A stretch of 64,000 nt of DNA, taken from positions 86,466 through 150,465 of the forward strand of contig UBXM01000016.1 of the NCBI GenBank assembly GCA_900469445.1, read 5' to 3'. Of the stretch, positions 26,341 through 38,400 are shown piece by piece; the first letter of the stretch is position 1, and each line of letters begins with the position of its first letter. A program made the translations under genes and the position numbers. The stretch comes from Hyphomicrobiales bacterium. GTDB taxonomy: Bacteria; Pseudomonadota; Alphaproteobacteria; Rhizobiales; Rhizobiaceae. Below the pieces are notes generated by a model. The model had not been told where the DNA came from. It saw nothing but the letters and a program-made list of their open reading frames with translations, and made no database searches.

Positions 26341-27042
26341 TCACTCATAAATGCATTTGATATATTCGCCGGAATTCTTCGCCCGGCGGTCGATCAGGGC
26401 CGCAAGGCGGCGCATGCCGCGTCCCGGCTTGTTGGCAACGCGGTTGAACGGATTGGGCAATGCGACGGCCAGCAGCGCCGCCTGGCTGGCGCTCAGCTTC
26501 GCAGCGCTCGTCTTGAAATAATGCTGCGCCGCCGCCTCCGCACCATAGATGCCCGGACCCCATTCGGCGACGTTGAGATAGATCTCCAGCATCCGTCGCT
26601 TCGTCCATATGGTATCGGCGGCAACCGCCAGCGGCAGTTCCAGCACCTTGCGCACGAAAAAGCGACCGTTCCACAGGAACAGGTTCTTCGCCGTCTGCAT
26701 CGAGATCGTGCTGGCGCCACGGGTCGCCTCGCCGCCGAGAGCATCTTCCACGACGCCACGCATCTGCCGCCAGTCAACTCCGCCATGAAAACAGAACTGC
26801 CCGTCTTCCGACATCATCACGGCGCGTACCAGATTGGGGGATATGTCGTCGATATCCACCCATCGCCGGTCATAACCGCGCAGCAGAAACAGTTCCGACA
26901 GCATCAGCGTCGAGACGGGCCGCGTAAATGGCACGGCATAAACGGGAATGAGCAGATAGGGCAGAATAAGAAGTACAGCGAGGACCAAAACCGCCCGCCT
27001 TGCGACACGCGAAAGCGATCCCGCCTTTTGCCGTCGCGGCAT
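26341..27042 (-). CDS. mtgA: Monofunctional peptidoglycan transglycosylase
   Basis: This 233-aa inner-membrane protein has one N-terminal transmembrane helix ([20 protein letters not shown], about 17-36) and a GT51 domain. The catalytic Glu is in [12 protein letters not shown] near 78, with GGSTI-type [16 protein letters not shown] and a second motif [16 protein letters not shown]. It polymerises glycan strands from lipid II. I chose the ATG at 27042 (MPRRQK) because GAGGAAGAGGAA precedes it; an in-frame TTG at 27087 would add 15 residues. It is divergent from ispA. Confidence 0.92.
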   Translation of the reverse strand: MPRRQKAGSLSRVARRAVLVLAVLLILPYLLIPVYAVPFTRPVSTLMLSELFLLRGYDRRWVDIDDISPNLVRAVMMSEDGQFCFHGGVDWRQMRGVVEDALGGEATRGASTISMQTAKNLFLWNGRFFVRKVLELPLAVAADTIWTKRRMLEIYLNVAEWGPGIYGAEAAAQHYFKTSAAKLSASQAALLAVALPNPFNRVANKPGRGMRRLAALIDRRAKNSGEYIKCIYE

Positions 27043-27226
27043 GGCGGGTTCCTCTTCCTCAGCCTGTCGGTCTGGCGTGATGTCCAAACGAAGTCCCCAA
27101 GAGCCCGATAAGCAACCCGATGTTTCATAGCCAGTATGGCAGCGTGTGACGAGTCTTTCGCGTTAAACTTCCTGTGGGGTGGTAAATCCCGTTGCCAGCG
27201 ATCTGGCGGCATGCAACACAGCGGCC

Positions 27227-28150
27227 ATGAGCACAATCGACATCGATCAGACATCTTTCGAGACCCGACTGAAGCAGAGCGCGGCTGAAACAGAGACGCT
27301 GCTCATGAGCCTTTTGTCGGCCGAAACGCAGGACGACGAGATCGCCAGGCCGGAAAACCTTCTCGCCGCCATGCGCCATGGAACGCTGAACGGCGGCAAA
27401 CGCCTGCGCCCCTTCCTCGTCATCGAAAGTGCAGCCATGTTCGGCGCCAACCGAAAGACGGCACTGCGCATCGGAGCGGCACTGGAATGCCTGCATTGTT
27501 ATTCGCTCATCCATGACGATTTGCCCGCGATGGACGACGACGACCTTCGCCGCGGCCAGCCGACGGTGCACAAGGCCTTTGACGAAGCCACCGCGATCCT
27601 GGCCGGCGACAGCCTGCTGACCTATGCCTTCGACATTATTTCCGCACCTGAAACGGATCTTGCAGCCGACCGGAAGATCCGTCTCGTCTCCGCCCTTGCC
27701 CGCGCCGCCGGTGCCGGCGGCATGGCGGGCGGTCAGGCGCTCGATCTGGCAGCCGAGAAGAAGGCACCCGACGAAACCGGAATTAGAACACTGCAGGCGA
27801 TGAAGACCGGCGCATTGCTGCGCTTCGCCTGCGAAGCCGGCCCGGTCATTGCCGGAGCATCCGATGACGACCGCAAGCGGCTGAGGCTTTTCGGCGAAAA
27901 GATCGGCCTCGCCTTCCAGCTCGCCGACGACCTTCTCGACGTCACCTCCGATGCAGCAACGCTCGGCAAGGCAGCCGGCAAGGATGCCGGACGCGGCAAG
28001 GGCACGCTGGTCGGATTGCACGGAATGGAATGGGCTGAAAAGACGCTGAATGCCCTGACGGCCGAAGCCGTCGACCTGCTCTCGCCCTATGGCGCGAAAG
28101 CCGAAACCCTGCAGCAGGCGGCGCGTTTCGTCGCCAATCGCCAGAGCTGA
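27227..28150 (+). CDS. ispA: Farnesyl diphosphate synthase (polyprenyl synthetase family)
   Basis: This 307-aa enzyme joins isopentenyl and allylic diphosphates to C15. The first Asp-rich motif is HDDLPAMDDDDLRRG near 98 and the second is LADDLLDVTSD near 238; GGKRLRPFL near 58 and the Lys of MKTGALL near 185 bind diphosphate. The start at 27227 (MSTID) fits the family length; a GTG 16 codons upstream is open but no ribosome binding site decides. With ispG at 29-30 kb it serves isoprenoid synthesis. A strong terminator follows. Confidence 0.92.
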   Translation: MSTIDIDQTSFETRLKQSAAETETLLMSLLSAETQDDEIARPENLLAAMRHGTLNGGKRLRPFLVIESAAMFGANRKTALRIGAALECLHCYSLIHDDLPAMDDDDLRRGQPTVHKAFDEATAILAGDSLLTYAFDIISAPETDLAADRKIRLVSALARAAGAGGMAGGQALDLAAEKKAPDETGIRTLQAMKTGALLRFACEAGPVIAGASDDDRKRLRLFGEKIGLAFQLADDLLDVTSDAATLGKAAGKDAGRGKGTLVGLHGMEWAEKTLNALTAEAVDLLSPYGAKAETLQQAARFVANRQS

Positions 28151-28175
28151 ACCGGACACCATCCGGCCTGAACAG

Positions 28176-28220
28176 AAAAACCCACCGCCAGCCCGAACAG
28201 CCGGCGGTGGGTTTGTTTTT
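28176..28220. terminator. Bidirectional terminator between ispA and the OmpA-like gene
   Basis: AACCCACCGCC pairs with GGCGGTGGGTT around a short GC-rich loop, flanked by A5 upstream and GTTTTT downstream. It ends both convergent genes. Confidence 0.9.
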
Positions 28221-28879
28221 TACTGCTGCTCGATCGGCGCGATCGCCACTTCGACGCGGCGGTTCTGTGCGCGTCCATCCGGCGTTGCGTTGGAGGCAAC
28301 CGGCTGCGACGGACCGAAGCCCATGGTCGAGATACGACGCTGGTCGACACCGCGGCCACCGAGATAGTTGGCAACGGAGGCTGCGCGACGCTCGGACAGG
28401 CCCTGGTTATGCTGCAGGCTGCCGGTGGAGTCCGTATGGCCGTTGACGTCGATATAGGTCTTGCCGAACTTGTTGAGCACGATCGCCACCGAATCCAGCG
28501 TCTGGTAGAACGGCGGAATGACCTGATCCTGGTCAGTCGCGAACGTGATGTTCGACGGCATGTTGAGGATGATGCGGTCGCCCTGGCGCGTTACCGAAAC
28601 GCCGGTGCCCTGAAGCTGCTGGCGCAGTTCCGATTCCTGGCGATCCATATAATTGCCGATCGCGCCGCCGGCGAGACCGCCGATCGCGGCACCGATCAGC
28701 GCATTGCGGCCCTTGTTGCCGCCGCCGATGACGAGACCGCCGAGTGCGCCGATACCGGCACCGATTGCGGCGCCGCCCGCAGTGTTGGAAACCTTCTGCT
28801 CGCCCGTATACGGGTCGGTCGTGGTGCAGGCAGAAAGGAAGGTCGCGGCCAGCGCGACGATGGCAAATTTCTTGAGCAT
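28220..28879 (-). CDS. OmpA-family lipoprotein with glycine zipper
   Basis: This 219-aa protein has a lipoprotein signal ending in LSAC (Cys18), a glycine-zipper segment (about 30-75: GGAAIGAGIGALGGLVIGGG and later GAAIGGLAGGAIG), then a C-terminal OmpA domain (about 105-215) with DVNGHTDSTGS and LSERRAASVANYL, the peptidoglycan diaminopimelate-binding motifs. It anchors the outer membrane to the cell wall; the layout matches YiaD/Pal-like proteins. The ATG at 28879 (MLKKFA) gives a normal signal peptide; an earlier frame start adds 14 non-signal residues. Confidence 0.93.
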   Translation of the reverse strand: MLKKFAIVALAATFLSACTTTDPYTGEQKVSNTAGGAAIGAGIGALGGLVIGGGNKGRNALIGAAIGGLAGGAIGNYMDRQESELRQQLQGTGVSVTRQGDRIILNMPSNITFATDQDQVIPPFYQTLDSVAIVLNKFGKTYIDVNGHTDSTGSLQHNQGLSERRAASVANYLGGRGVDQRRISTMGFGPSQPVASNATPDGRAQNRRVEVAIAPIEQQ

Positions 28880-28954
28880 TCGAATCGTTTCCCGTCCTAG
28901 GTGGTCGCACTTCCTTACCACGAAATGCGGCGAAACAAGGAAACGGGAGAGGAT

Positions 28955-30208
28955 TTACTCCGCAGCGGTCCTGTTCTGGCCGAAACGGTTCTCGATATAG
29001 TCTGCCACCAGCTGTTCGAAATCGCCGGCGATATTGGGGCCCTTCAGCGTCATCGCCTTCTTTCCGTCGATGAAGACAGGGGCGGATGGCGTTTCGCCCG
29101 TGCCCGGCAGCGAAATGCCGATATCGGCATGTTTGCTTTCGCCCGGACCATTGACGATGCAGCCCATGACGGCAACGTTCAAGGCTTCGACGCCCGGATA
29201 TTTATCGCGCCAGACCGGCATGTTCTTGCGGATATCGGCCTGGATCTTCTGGGCCAGCTCCTGAAATACGGTCGAGGTCGTGCGACCGCAGCCGGGACAC
29301 GCGGCAACGACCGGGATGAACTGGCGAAAACCCATGACCTGCAGGATTTCCTGGGCCACCTGCACTTCCTTGGTGCGGTCGCCATTCGGCTCCGGCGTCA
29401 GCGACACGCGGATCGTATCGCCGATCCCGTGTTGCAACACGTAGCCCATCGCCGCCGAAGACGCGACGATGCCCTTCGACCCCATACCGGCTTCGGTGAG
29501 GCCCAGATGCAGCGCATGGTTGGACCGTTCCGCCAGCATCGAATAACAGGCGATCAGGTCCTGAACCTGGCTGACCTTGGCCGACAGGATGATGCGGTTG
29601 CGCGGCAGGCCGATCGATTCGGCCAGTTCGGCCGAAATCAGCGCCGACTGCACGATCGCCTCATGCATGACCTGGCGGGCGGAAAGCGGCGAGCCGGCTT
29701 CCGCATTGCGGTCCATCAGCGTGGTCAGGAGATCCTGGTCGAGCGAACCCCAATTGACGCCGATACGCACAGGCTTGTCGTAGCGGATCGCCATCTCGAT
29801 GATGTCGCCGAACTGCTTGTCCTTCTTGTCCTTGAAGCCGACATTGCCCGGATTGATGCGGTATTTTGCCAGCGCCTCGGCGCAGGCCGGATGATCGGCC
29901 AGCAGCTTGTGGCCGATATAGTGGAAATCGCCGATCAGCGGCACATCCATGCCCAGACGCAGCAGGCGTTCGCGGATTTTCGGCACGGCTGCAGCGCTTT
30001 CGTCGCGATCGACGGTGATGCGCACCATTTCGGAACCGGCCTTGAACAGCGCCGCAACCTGCGCCACCGTCCCGTCGATATCCGCCGTATCGGTATTGGT
30101 CATCGACTGCACGACGACCGGCGCGCCTCCCCCCACGATGACCCCACCCACATCGACCGCAACGGTCTGACGGCGCGGTTTCGGATCAAAGTCGATGGGT
30201 GATGTCAT
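28955..30208 (-). CDS. ispG: 4-hydroxy-3-methylbut-2-en-1-yl diphosphate synthase
   Basis: This 417-aa iron-sulfur enzyme makes HMBPP in the MEP isoprenoid pathway. [13 protein letters not shown] near 35 and [14 protein letters not shown] near 90 belong to the TIM barrel. The 4Fe-4S ligands are in [11 protein letters not shown] near 298 and [17 protein letters not shown] near 345, the latter with the catalytic Glu. Length is typical. It lies 98 bases downstream of the MFS gene on the same strand and could be read through from it. Confidence 0.97.
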   Translation of the reverse strand: MTSPIDFDPKPRRQTVAVDVGGVIVGGGAPVVVQSMTNTDTADIDGTVAQVAALFKAGSEMVRITVDRDESAAAVPKIRERLLRLGMDVPLIGDFHYIGHKLLADHPACAEALAKYRINPGNVGFKDKKDKQFGDIIEMAIRYDKPVRIGVNWGSLDQDLLTTLMDRNAEAGSPLSARQVMHEAIVQSALISAELAESIGLPRNRIILSAKVSQVQDLIACYSMLAERSNHALHLGLTEAGMGSKGIVASSAAMGYVLQHGIGDTIRVSLTPEPNGDRTKEVQVAQEILQVMGFRQFIPVVAACPGCGRTTSTVFQELAQKIQADIRKNMPVWRDKYPGVEALNVAVMGCIVNGPGESKHADIGISLPGTGETPSAPVFIDGKKAMTLKGPNIAGDFEQLVADYIENRFGQNRTAAE

Positions 30209-30306
30209 GGTCAGGTCTCGGTGCCTTCAAGCAGAGTTGCAATTCAGGTGGCGTATGCATTGCCGCTTGTCAACCACCGAGCCGTGTCAGTTTTGCGGCA
30301 TCCGCC

Positions 30307-31500
30307 TCAATGGTGCGCTCCATCTGCGTGACGGGCGAGCCGGGAAACCGCCAGAACGACGACGAGGAAACCCGACAGCGCAAGGAAGATCGACGCCAGC
30401 CCGGTATGTTCGGCAATGAAGCCGATGACCGACGGTGCAAGCAGAATGCCGGAATAACCCATCGTCGTGACGACCGAAAGTCCGACACCGGCCGCCATGC
30501 CGGGCAGGTTGCCGGCAGCAGAAAACACGATCGGCACCATGTTGGAAATGCCGACACCGGCCAGCGCGAAACCCGCAATGGCGATGGTCGTGTTCGGCGC
30601 GAGACCGATGATCGCAAGCCCGCAGATCGCGATCGCGCCACAGATCCGAAGCGTCAGAACGGCACCCAGCCGATCACGAATGAGATCGCCGGCAAACCGC
30701 ATGATCGCCATGGTGAGCGAAAAGCCGGCAAAAGCGAAACCGGACAGAGCAACGGAGGCACCGAGTTCGTTGCGCATGTAAAGCGCGCCCCAATCGAGGA
30801 TCGCCCCTTCCGGGATCATGCAGAACAGCGCGACAACGCCGATCAGCCAGGGCAGCGGCGAGCGCGGCAGCCGGCTGCGGCTCTCGTCCTTCGGCTCGTC
30901 GGGATGGGGCGCGTCATGCAGCACGATCTTCCAGCAAAGCACGACCAGAAAAGCCGCAACCAGCGTGACAATGACGGAGTGACTGAAGACGCCGAGTTTC
31001 TGGATCAGGAAGCCGCCGCTGGAGGCTCCCAGCAGACCGCCAAGGCTCCAGAAAGCATGGCAGGATGACATGATTGCCCGACGCATATGTTTTTCGGTTG
31101 CCACCGCATTGGCGTTCATCGCCACATCCATGGCGCCGATCAGTCCGCCGAACAGGAAGATCGCGACCGCCCCGCTCCAAATTTCCCCCGTCACCGAGAG
31201 CAGCAGAAGCATGGGCGTCGCCAGCACGGCAACAATTTTGGATACCTGGCTTGATCCGAACCGGGCGATCTGACTTCCGGCAATCGGCATCATGATGATC
31301 GACCCGACGCCGAAGACCAGGATCATCAGCCCCAGTTCCTTCTCGCTGAGACCAAGCCGCGAGGCGAATTCCGGGATCTTCGGCGCCCATGAACCGACCA
31401 TGAAACCATTCATCAGGAAGAGAAGCGCAACACCGGCCCTTTCCTTGGTCACATAGGATGCAAGCGGGCGGCCTGCCTTCTCAACGTCGGACTGGCTCAT
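30307..31500 (-). CDS. Major facilitator superfamily transporter
   Basis: This 397-aa protein has about twelve hydrophobic segments and the layout of the YbjJ-like MFS group. GSWAPKIPEFASRLGLSEKE follows the first helix and GGLIGAMDVAMNANAVATEK lies near 115. The central loop is charged (HPDEPKDESRSRLPRSP). Its start at 31500 follows AGAGGAAG and overlaps the stop of the DeoR-family gene by four bases (ATGA), so it is translationally coupled to its probable regulator. The substrate is unknown; a sugar or its derivative is plausible from the DeoR partner. Confidence 0.88.
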   Translation of the reverse strand: MSQSDVEKAGRPLASYVTKERAGVALLFLMNGFMVGSWAPKIPEFASRLGLSEKELGLMILVFGVGSIIMMPIAGSQIARFGSSQVSKIVAVLATPMLLLLSVTGEIWSGAVAIFLFGGLIGAMDVAMNANAVATEKHMRRAIMSSCHAFWSLGGLLGASSGGFLIQKLGVFSHSVIVTLVAAFLVVLCWKIVLHDAPHPDEPKDESRSRLPRSPLPWLIGVVALFCMIPEGAILDWGALYMRNELGASVALSGFAFAGFSLTMAIMRFAGDLIRDRLGAVLTLRICGAIAICGLAIIGLAPNTTIAIAGFALAGVGISNMVPIVFSAAGNLPGMAAGVGLSVVTTMGYSGILLAPSVIGFIAEHTGLASIFLALSGFLVVVLAVSRLARHADGAHH

Positions 31501-32324
31501 GAAAATGCTTCCTCTTGATGCACTTTTTTGTTGGTTGAGGCGGAGGCACCGCATCGATGCGCCTCGACACCCTGAAGAACTATTTTTTCGACCAGCGCCT
31601 CATCTGCATCGGCTTCGAGTACGAGCGACAACGGCGCTTGAAGTCCATGCACATGGAAGGCAGCCCGATGTCCCAGCTTGTCCGAAGTGACGGCGGCAAG
31701 ACTGCTTCTGCTGGCAGCACAGGCCAGACGCTTGAAGGCGGCATCTTCGAAGACATCGGCAGCCAGCCCATCTTCCAGCGTCAGGCCGCAGGCGCCGAAA
31801 ATGCAGAGATCCGGGTGTATCGTTTCCAGCTGTCGTATCGCGGTCAAATCGATCGCCGCCCCGACGGAAGGCTCCACCCTTCCGCCAATCACGATCAGCT
31901 CGATCCCCGATCGACCCGAGAGTTCGGCGGCGATTGCCGGCGTGTTGGTGACCGCAGTCAGGCGAAAATTCTCGGGGAGGCTGCGGGCGACGGCAAGATT
32001 TGTCGAACCTGCATCGAAAAAAACGACACTGCCCTCCTCCACAAGTTCCACGACCTTCAGGCCCAGCGCCTCCTTGCGATCCGGTTGCTCGAAGATACGC
32101 GCTCGCAGCGGAACGGTCTGTCCGCCTGGCAACAATGCGCCACCATAAACCCGCTCGCATTCCCCGCGCCCGGCCATTTCCCGCAGGTCACGCCGCACCG
32201 TATCTTCAGAGACGCCGAACGCCAGTGCAAGATCCTGCGCCGCGACGCGCCCCTTGGCACGCAGCTCCTCTAAAATTCTCGCCTGTCTTTCACCGACAAA
32301 ATGATCCATGCCGAAATCATTCAT
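31497..32324 (-). CDS. DeoR/GlpR family transcriptional regulator
   Basis: This 275-aa protein has an N-terminal DeoR helix-turn-helix (RQARILEELRAKGRVAAQDL and FGVSEDTVRRDLREM, about 13-50) and a C-terminal sugar-phosphate-sensing domain (VFFDAGSTNLAVARSLP near 100, IELIVIGGRVEP near 140, and DLCIFGACGLTLEDGLAAD near 175). Such regulators usually respond to phosphorylated sugars and repress neighbouring genes. It is coupled to the MFS transporter. MNDF (32324) or MDHF (32309) may be the start. Confidence 0.91.
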   Translation of the reverse strand: MNDFGMDHFVGERQARILEELRAKGRVAAQDLALAFGVSEDTVRRDLREMAGRGECERVYGGALLPGGQTVPLRARIFEQPDRKEALGLKVVELVEEGSVVFFDAGSTNLAVARSLPENFRLTAVTNTPAIAAELSGRSGIELIVIGGRVEPSVGAAIDLTAIRQLETIHPDLCIFGACGLTLEDGLAADVFEDAAFKRLACAASRSSLAAVTSDKLGHRAAFHVHGLQAPLSLVLEADADEALVEKIVLQGVEAHRCGASASTNKKVHQEEAFS

Positions 32325-32413
32325 GAATCGGCATCAATACGCAATATCGTGCAGCACACGAATTATGTCTCGATGAGTCACTGTGTCTGGCCGGGGGGCG
32401 CCCTCGCCCTGAA

Positions 32414-32453
32414 ACAAAAATCGCCCCGAAAACCAACGGGTCTTCGGGGCGAT
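32414..32453 (-). terminator. Rho-independent terminator of ndvB
   Basis: On the minus strand ATCGCCCCGAA and TTCGGGGCGAT form an eleven-pair stem around a loop with GACCCGTTGG, followed by TTTTTGTTTC. It lies 30 bases after the ndvB stop. Confidence 0.92.
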
Positions 32454-32483
32454 GTAATCTAGACGGCTTGTTTGGCCTGCGGC

Positions 32484-35400
32484 CTACTTAGCCGACAGAA
32501 GAAACCCGCCATCCTTGTCGGCTGTCTTGCCATCGACGGTGACGGTGCCGCCTGCGACCTTGATCGCATGAGCCTTGCCGTCGATCGTCAGTTCGGCCTC
32601 GAACCCGTCCCAGCCGGTCGGCAGCGACGGATCGACGGTCAGGCGATCGCCATTGCGCTTGATGCCGAGAATACCCTCGATCGCCGCGCGATAGAGCCAG
32701 CCGGCGGAACCCGTGTACCAGGTCCAGCCACCACGGCTCTGATAGTCGCCGGCGCCATAGACATCGGCGGCAACGACATAGGGCTCGACGCGGTAGGTAT
32801 CGGCCGCCTCGCGGGTCAGCGCATGGTTGATCGGGTTCAGGATCTGGAAGCACTTCCAGGCATCATCACCACGTTTCATCTGCGCCAGCGCCAACACGAC
32901 CCAGATGGCCGCATGCGTGTACTGACCGCCGTTTTCACGGACACCCGGCGGATAGGCCTTGATATAGCCGGGATCCTGGCGGGTCTTTTCGAACGGCGGG
33001 GTGAACAGGCGGATGATACCCGCCTCTTCGTCCACCAGCTGTTTCATCACCGCATCCATCGCCTGGTCGCGGCGATCCATCCGGCCTTCGCCGGAAAGCA
33101 CGCTCCACGACTGGCCGAGTGAGTCGATACGGCATTCATCGCTCTTGGCGGAACCGAGCGGCGTGCCATCGTCGAAGTAACCGCGACGATAATAGGCGCC
33201 GTCCCAGCCGTCGGTTTCGAGCGCATCCTTCAGCGTATCGATATGCTTCTTCCAGCGGTCCGTGCGCTTCTTGTCCTTGCGCGCTTCGGCATAAGGAATG
33301 AAGTCGCGCAGCGCCGCCGCCAGGAACCAGCCGAGCCAGACGCTCATGCCGCGGCCGGCAACACCGACACGGTTCATACCATCGTTCCAGTCGCCGCCGA
33401 GCATCAGCGGCAGGCCCATGTCGCCGGTGCGGTCGATCGCCAGATCCAGCGCACGCGCCGCATGTTCGTAGAGATCTGCGATCTCATTCGTCACCTCGGG
33501 CTGGATGAACGCATCATGCTTCGTCTTTTCGAGGATCGGACCGGAGAGGAACGGCAACTGCTCTTCCAGAATGGTCTGGTCACCGGTGACCGAGACATAC
33601 TGGTTGATCGCGTAAGCCAGCCAGACGACGTCGTCGGAAATCGTCGTGCGCACGCCGGAGCCGTTATGCGGCAGCCACCAGTGCATCACGTCGCCTTCCT
33701 TGAACTGGCGCGAAGCGGCATTGATGATCTGCTTACGGGCAAGTGAAGGCTCGTGCACGAGGAAGGCCAGCGTATCCTGCAACTGGTCGCGGAAGCCGAA
33801 TGCACCCGATGCCTGGTAGAAGGCGGTACGGGCCATGATACGGCAACCGAGCGCCTGATAGGGCAGCCAGTGATTGACCATGTTGTCGAGCGACTTGTCC
33901 GGAGTCGAGATCTTCAGACGGCCGGTGAACTCGTTCCAGAAGCCGCGGTTTACCGCAAGCGCACCGTCGAAGCTGACGGTCTTGAGCTCGGCGGAAAGTG
34001 CTACCGCCTCCTCCTTCGTTGCGGCATCACCGAGGAAGAAGGTGACTTCCGTTTCCTGACCCGGAGCAAGCTCCACGTCATAGGCAAGAGCCGCACACGG
34101 ATCGCCGTCGAGATCGAGCGAACCGCTGAGCGAAGACGCGCCCGTGACCGCCGCCGGCATCTGCACCGACCCGAAACGGCCGATGAATTCGCGGCGGCTT
34201 GCCGTGAAGCCGGTCGGCATCTCGCTCATGCCGAGGAAGGCGAAGCGGCTGAAGTTGATGCTGAACGCGTTGGTGGCAAACAGCGTGCCTGTCGCCTCGT
34301 CCCGCGAAGGCAGGATGAAGGGAACGGTCTTTGCCGTATTCGCACCCAGCAGCCATTCAACATAACCGTAGAGCTTGAGCTTCTTGGTTTCCGAGCCGGA
34401 GTTTCTCAGCTTCATGTGAGAGAACTTGGCATGACGTGTCCGGTCGACCGTCTGCGTCACTTCCAGCTTCAGCCCATCTTCTTCCGAAGAGAAGACCGAG
34501 TAGCCGAGGCCGTGACGGGCTTCGAACATCACGTCCGGACGACGCGAAAGCGCGGCGAACGGCGTGTAGACCTTGTTCGTTTCCGTGTCGGAAACGTAAA
34601 AACCTTCGCCCGGACGGTTGATGACAAGATCGTTGGTCCACGGCGTCAGCTGGTAATCGCGGGAATTTTCTGCCCAGGAGAAACTGGCGCCCTCTGCCGA
34701 AACGTGGAAGCCGAACGTATCGTTGGAGATGACGTTGATCCACGGCTGCGGTGTCGACTGGCCACCATTGAGGCGAACGACATATTCGTTGCCCTCGGAC
34801 GAGAAGCCGCCGATACCGTTCCAGAACTCAAGATCGGTCGGCTGATGTGGCAGCACTTCGGTCGGGGTGAAGATTTCGCCACTCAGTAGCGGACGGCGAT
34901 CGGCTTCGATCTGCTGTTCCGTCGATGGCGCGAAGATCGAGCTTGTACGGTTCAGCTGATCCCCGAACTGGCCGTTGCGGGCATGCAGCACCACACGCGA
35001 CGCGGCGATGAGGCCATCGGCGCCCGAACCTTCCAGAAGGTCGCGGCGCAGCGTGAAGACATGCGTACGCCCACCTTCCTGGCCCATGCGGGTCGCCATC
35101 TGCTCGATCGACTGCTGCATGTCCTGCGCGCCTTCGGCCGCCCGCTCGTTGAAGATCACGAGATCGGTCACGACACCGCGCGAACGCAGGTATTGCTGCG
35201 CCAGGATCGCTTCCTTGGCGACCGGCAGGTCGGCCTCGTCATTGATCCTGAGTGTAACGATCGGCAGGTCGCCGGACACGGTCGATGCCCACAGGCCCGA
35301 CTGTGCCTGCATGCCGGCCTGCAGCGTCTGCTGGTCGGCGCGAAGCTGCATGTCGGGATAGACGAGATAACGGGCGAGATGCTGGAAGGCGGCCGCATCC

Positions 35401-38400
35401 TGCGAGGTAACGCCGAGATGGCGCATCTGCATCTGGGTGCGTGTCCAGGCCTGGGTCAGCTCGCTCTGGAAGCTCTCGGCATGGCGATAATGTTCGATCG
35501 CCTTGTCGAGATCCTCGCGCTTCGGAGCCGCGATCGTCCAGAACACGACACTGACCTTCTTGCCGGCCGGAACCCGGACGCTGCGGCGCAGCGACATGAT
35601 CGGGTCGAGCGTGAAACCGTCGGTGTTCGACAGCGATGCGCCCGCATCGAAGGCGGCAGCCTCAGACAGCGTACGGCCGCGGCCGAGGAACTTGCGACGG
35701 TCGGTTTCGTATTCGGTCGGGCGATCCGTACCGGCATTATCGGCGGCAAGATGCGCCACCAGCATGTCCGGCTCGCTGTGATCGCGCTTGTTGCGCCATG
35801 CACGGATCACGTCGCCGCGCTTGCCGATCTCGGTGTTGATGAACATCTTTGAGAAGACCGGGTGGCCGTTGTCGCCGTCATCACCGGCAATCACCGGCTC
35901 CATATAGGAGGTCACTTCGATGAAGCGGTCCTCGGTGCCCATGTTGAGCAGCGTCACGCGACGGCCTTCGGCATCGTGTTCGGTGCCGACGATGACCTCG
36001 ACGGTGCTGGTCAGGTCGCCGACCGTCTTGTGGAATTCGGCCTTTTCATCGCCGAACACCGCCTTGGACTGCTCGCCTTCCGCACGACGCGGCTCGGTCG
36101 TCGTCGACCACCAGTCGTTGGTTGCCGTATCGCGCAGGAAGATGAACTGGCCCCAGCGGTCTTCGGTCGGATCGGGCTTCCAGCGGGAAACGGACAGACC
36201 GTTCCAGCGAGAATAACCGGAGCCCGTCGCCGTCATCATCAGCGAGTAATGGCCGTTGGAAAGAAGCACCAGCTCGCGGTCCTTGGTGGCCGGGCTGGTG
36301 ATCGTACGGATTTCCGGACGCAGCAGCTCGCCGCCGCCGGTGCCGGGCTTTTCTTCGTGCTTGGCGCTCATCACCGGGATGTCGCGCGGCGCCTTTTCCT
36401 GCAGCAGCAGTTCGGCCGCCTCGATCACCGGATCGGCATGGAAAAGCTCACGCAGCAGGCCGTTCATCACGACGTTGGCGACAGCCGCGATCGACATGCC
36501 ATGGTGGTGGGCATAGTAGTTATAGACGACAGCGCAGCGCTTGCCTTCCGGCACGCGGGTCGGGGTGAAGTCGACCGCATCGTGGTAACCATAGATGCCG
36601 AGCGCGCCGAGTTCGCGCAGTTCGGCAAGGTTCTCGACGGCAGCCGTCGGATCGTACTGGCTGGCGAGGATAGAAGCATAAGGCGCGATGACGGCGTTCT
36701 GGCCGAGACCACGCTTCAGACCCAGCGTCGGCACACCGAAATTGGTGTACTGATAGTGCATCTGATGGTCGAGCGCGTTGAACGCCGCTTCCGAAATGCC
36801 CCATGGCGTGCCGAGACGGCGGCCGTGGTTCATCTGTTCCTTGACGATCAGGTTGTTGGTCTGGTTGAGGATGCCACCCTGACGCTCCTGCATGACGAGC
36901 GGCGGCATCAGATATTCGAACATCGAGCCCGACCAGGAAACCAGCGCACCGCGCGCGCCGATCGGCACGACGTGACGGCCGAGCTTGTACCAGTGCTCGT
37001 TCGGCAGGTCGCCCTTGGCGATACCGAACAGGCTGGTCAGGCGCGCTTCCGACGCGAGCAAGTCATAGCAGGCTTCGTCGACTTCGTTGCTCTCGACCCG
37101 GTAGCCGATCGACAGAAGACGGCGATCCTTGCGGAACAGGAACTTGAAGTCCATCGCGAAAGCGATCTTGCGGGCGCGAACGGCAAGCGATGCCAGACGA
37201 TCGCGCAGTTCCTCGACATTGCCGTTATCGAATGTACTGTCGGCAATATGCGCTTCGCAGGCGGTCACCAGTGAGGCGGCCCATTTGGTCACTTCCTCGC
37301 TCTGGCTGGAGCGAACCTCGTGGTCGAGATTGTGCGAAAGCTTCTGGATCTCGCGGGCGAGAACCGAAAGGTTGATGATGCGGATCGAGGCGAATTCATG
37401 CTCGCGCTTGACGGCAGCAAGTGCATTGGCAAAGCCGTTGATACGCTCTTCAAGACGGCGACGCAGCGGGCGAACCGTCTTGCGATCGTCGGGAAGCGCC
37501 TTCAGCGTTTCGCCAAGAATGCCGGCAACATCACCGAGACCGTCCAGATTGCCCTGCAGATGCGCGGACGGTGCTTCCGACCACATGCGGCAGGCCGACG
37601 AAATGGCGATCAGGTGACCAGCGAAGTTACCGCTGTCTACCGACGACACGTAGCGCGGCATCAGCGGCTTCATCGTGTCGATGTGATACCAGTTGTACAT
37701 GTGGCCGCGGAACTTGTCGGCCTTCTCGACTGTCGCAAGCGTCTGTTCCAGCCGCTCGACGGTTTCGAGGAAGCTGATCCAGCCGAAGTGACGCGCCGAA
37801 ATGGTCGACAGAAGATAGACACCGATATTGGTCGGCGAAGTCCGCTTGGCGACGGAAGGATTGGGCTTTTCCTGGTAGTTGTCCGGCGGCAGATAGCTGT
37901 GTTCCGGCGTGACGAACATTTCGAAATAACGCCAGGTGCGGCGCGCGATCTTGCGCAGTTCGACCGACACGTTTTCCGGCACGAACAGCTTGTCTTCCGT
38001 CTCGGCCGACTGGCTGACATACCAGGCAACGAGCGGCGAGAAGATCCAGAGCACCGCAAACGGAATGCCGACGAGGAAGGCATTGTCGCCCGGAATGGCG
38101 GCGAGCAGAATGCTCAACACCGCGATTGCCGGCGCATGCCACATGGCGCGGTAATAATCGGTCGGGCTACCCTGCGCGTTCGACTGGATCGAGGCTGCCG
38201 TCTTCCATTCCAGCATCAGCTTGCGGGAAACGAACAGGCGATAGAGCGAACGTCCGATCGCATCCGTCATGATGCAGGCGGAATCGGCAATGAAGACGAT
38301 ACGAAGAGCAACCTGCGCATTGGTCGAGCGAACGTCGGACCAGACGGAGTAGAAATGCGCCTTGGCGACATTATCGCTGGAGCGCGGCAGAAGGTTGGTC

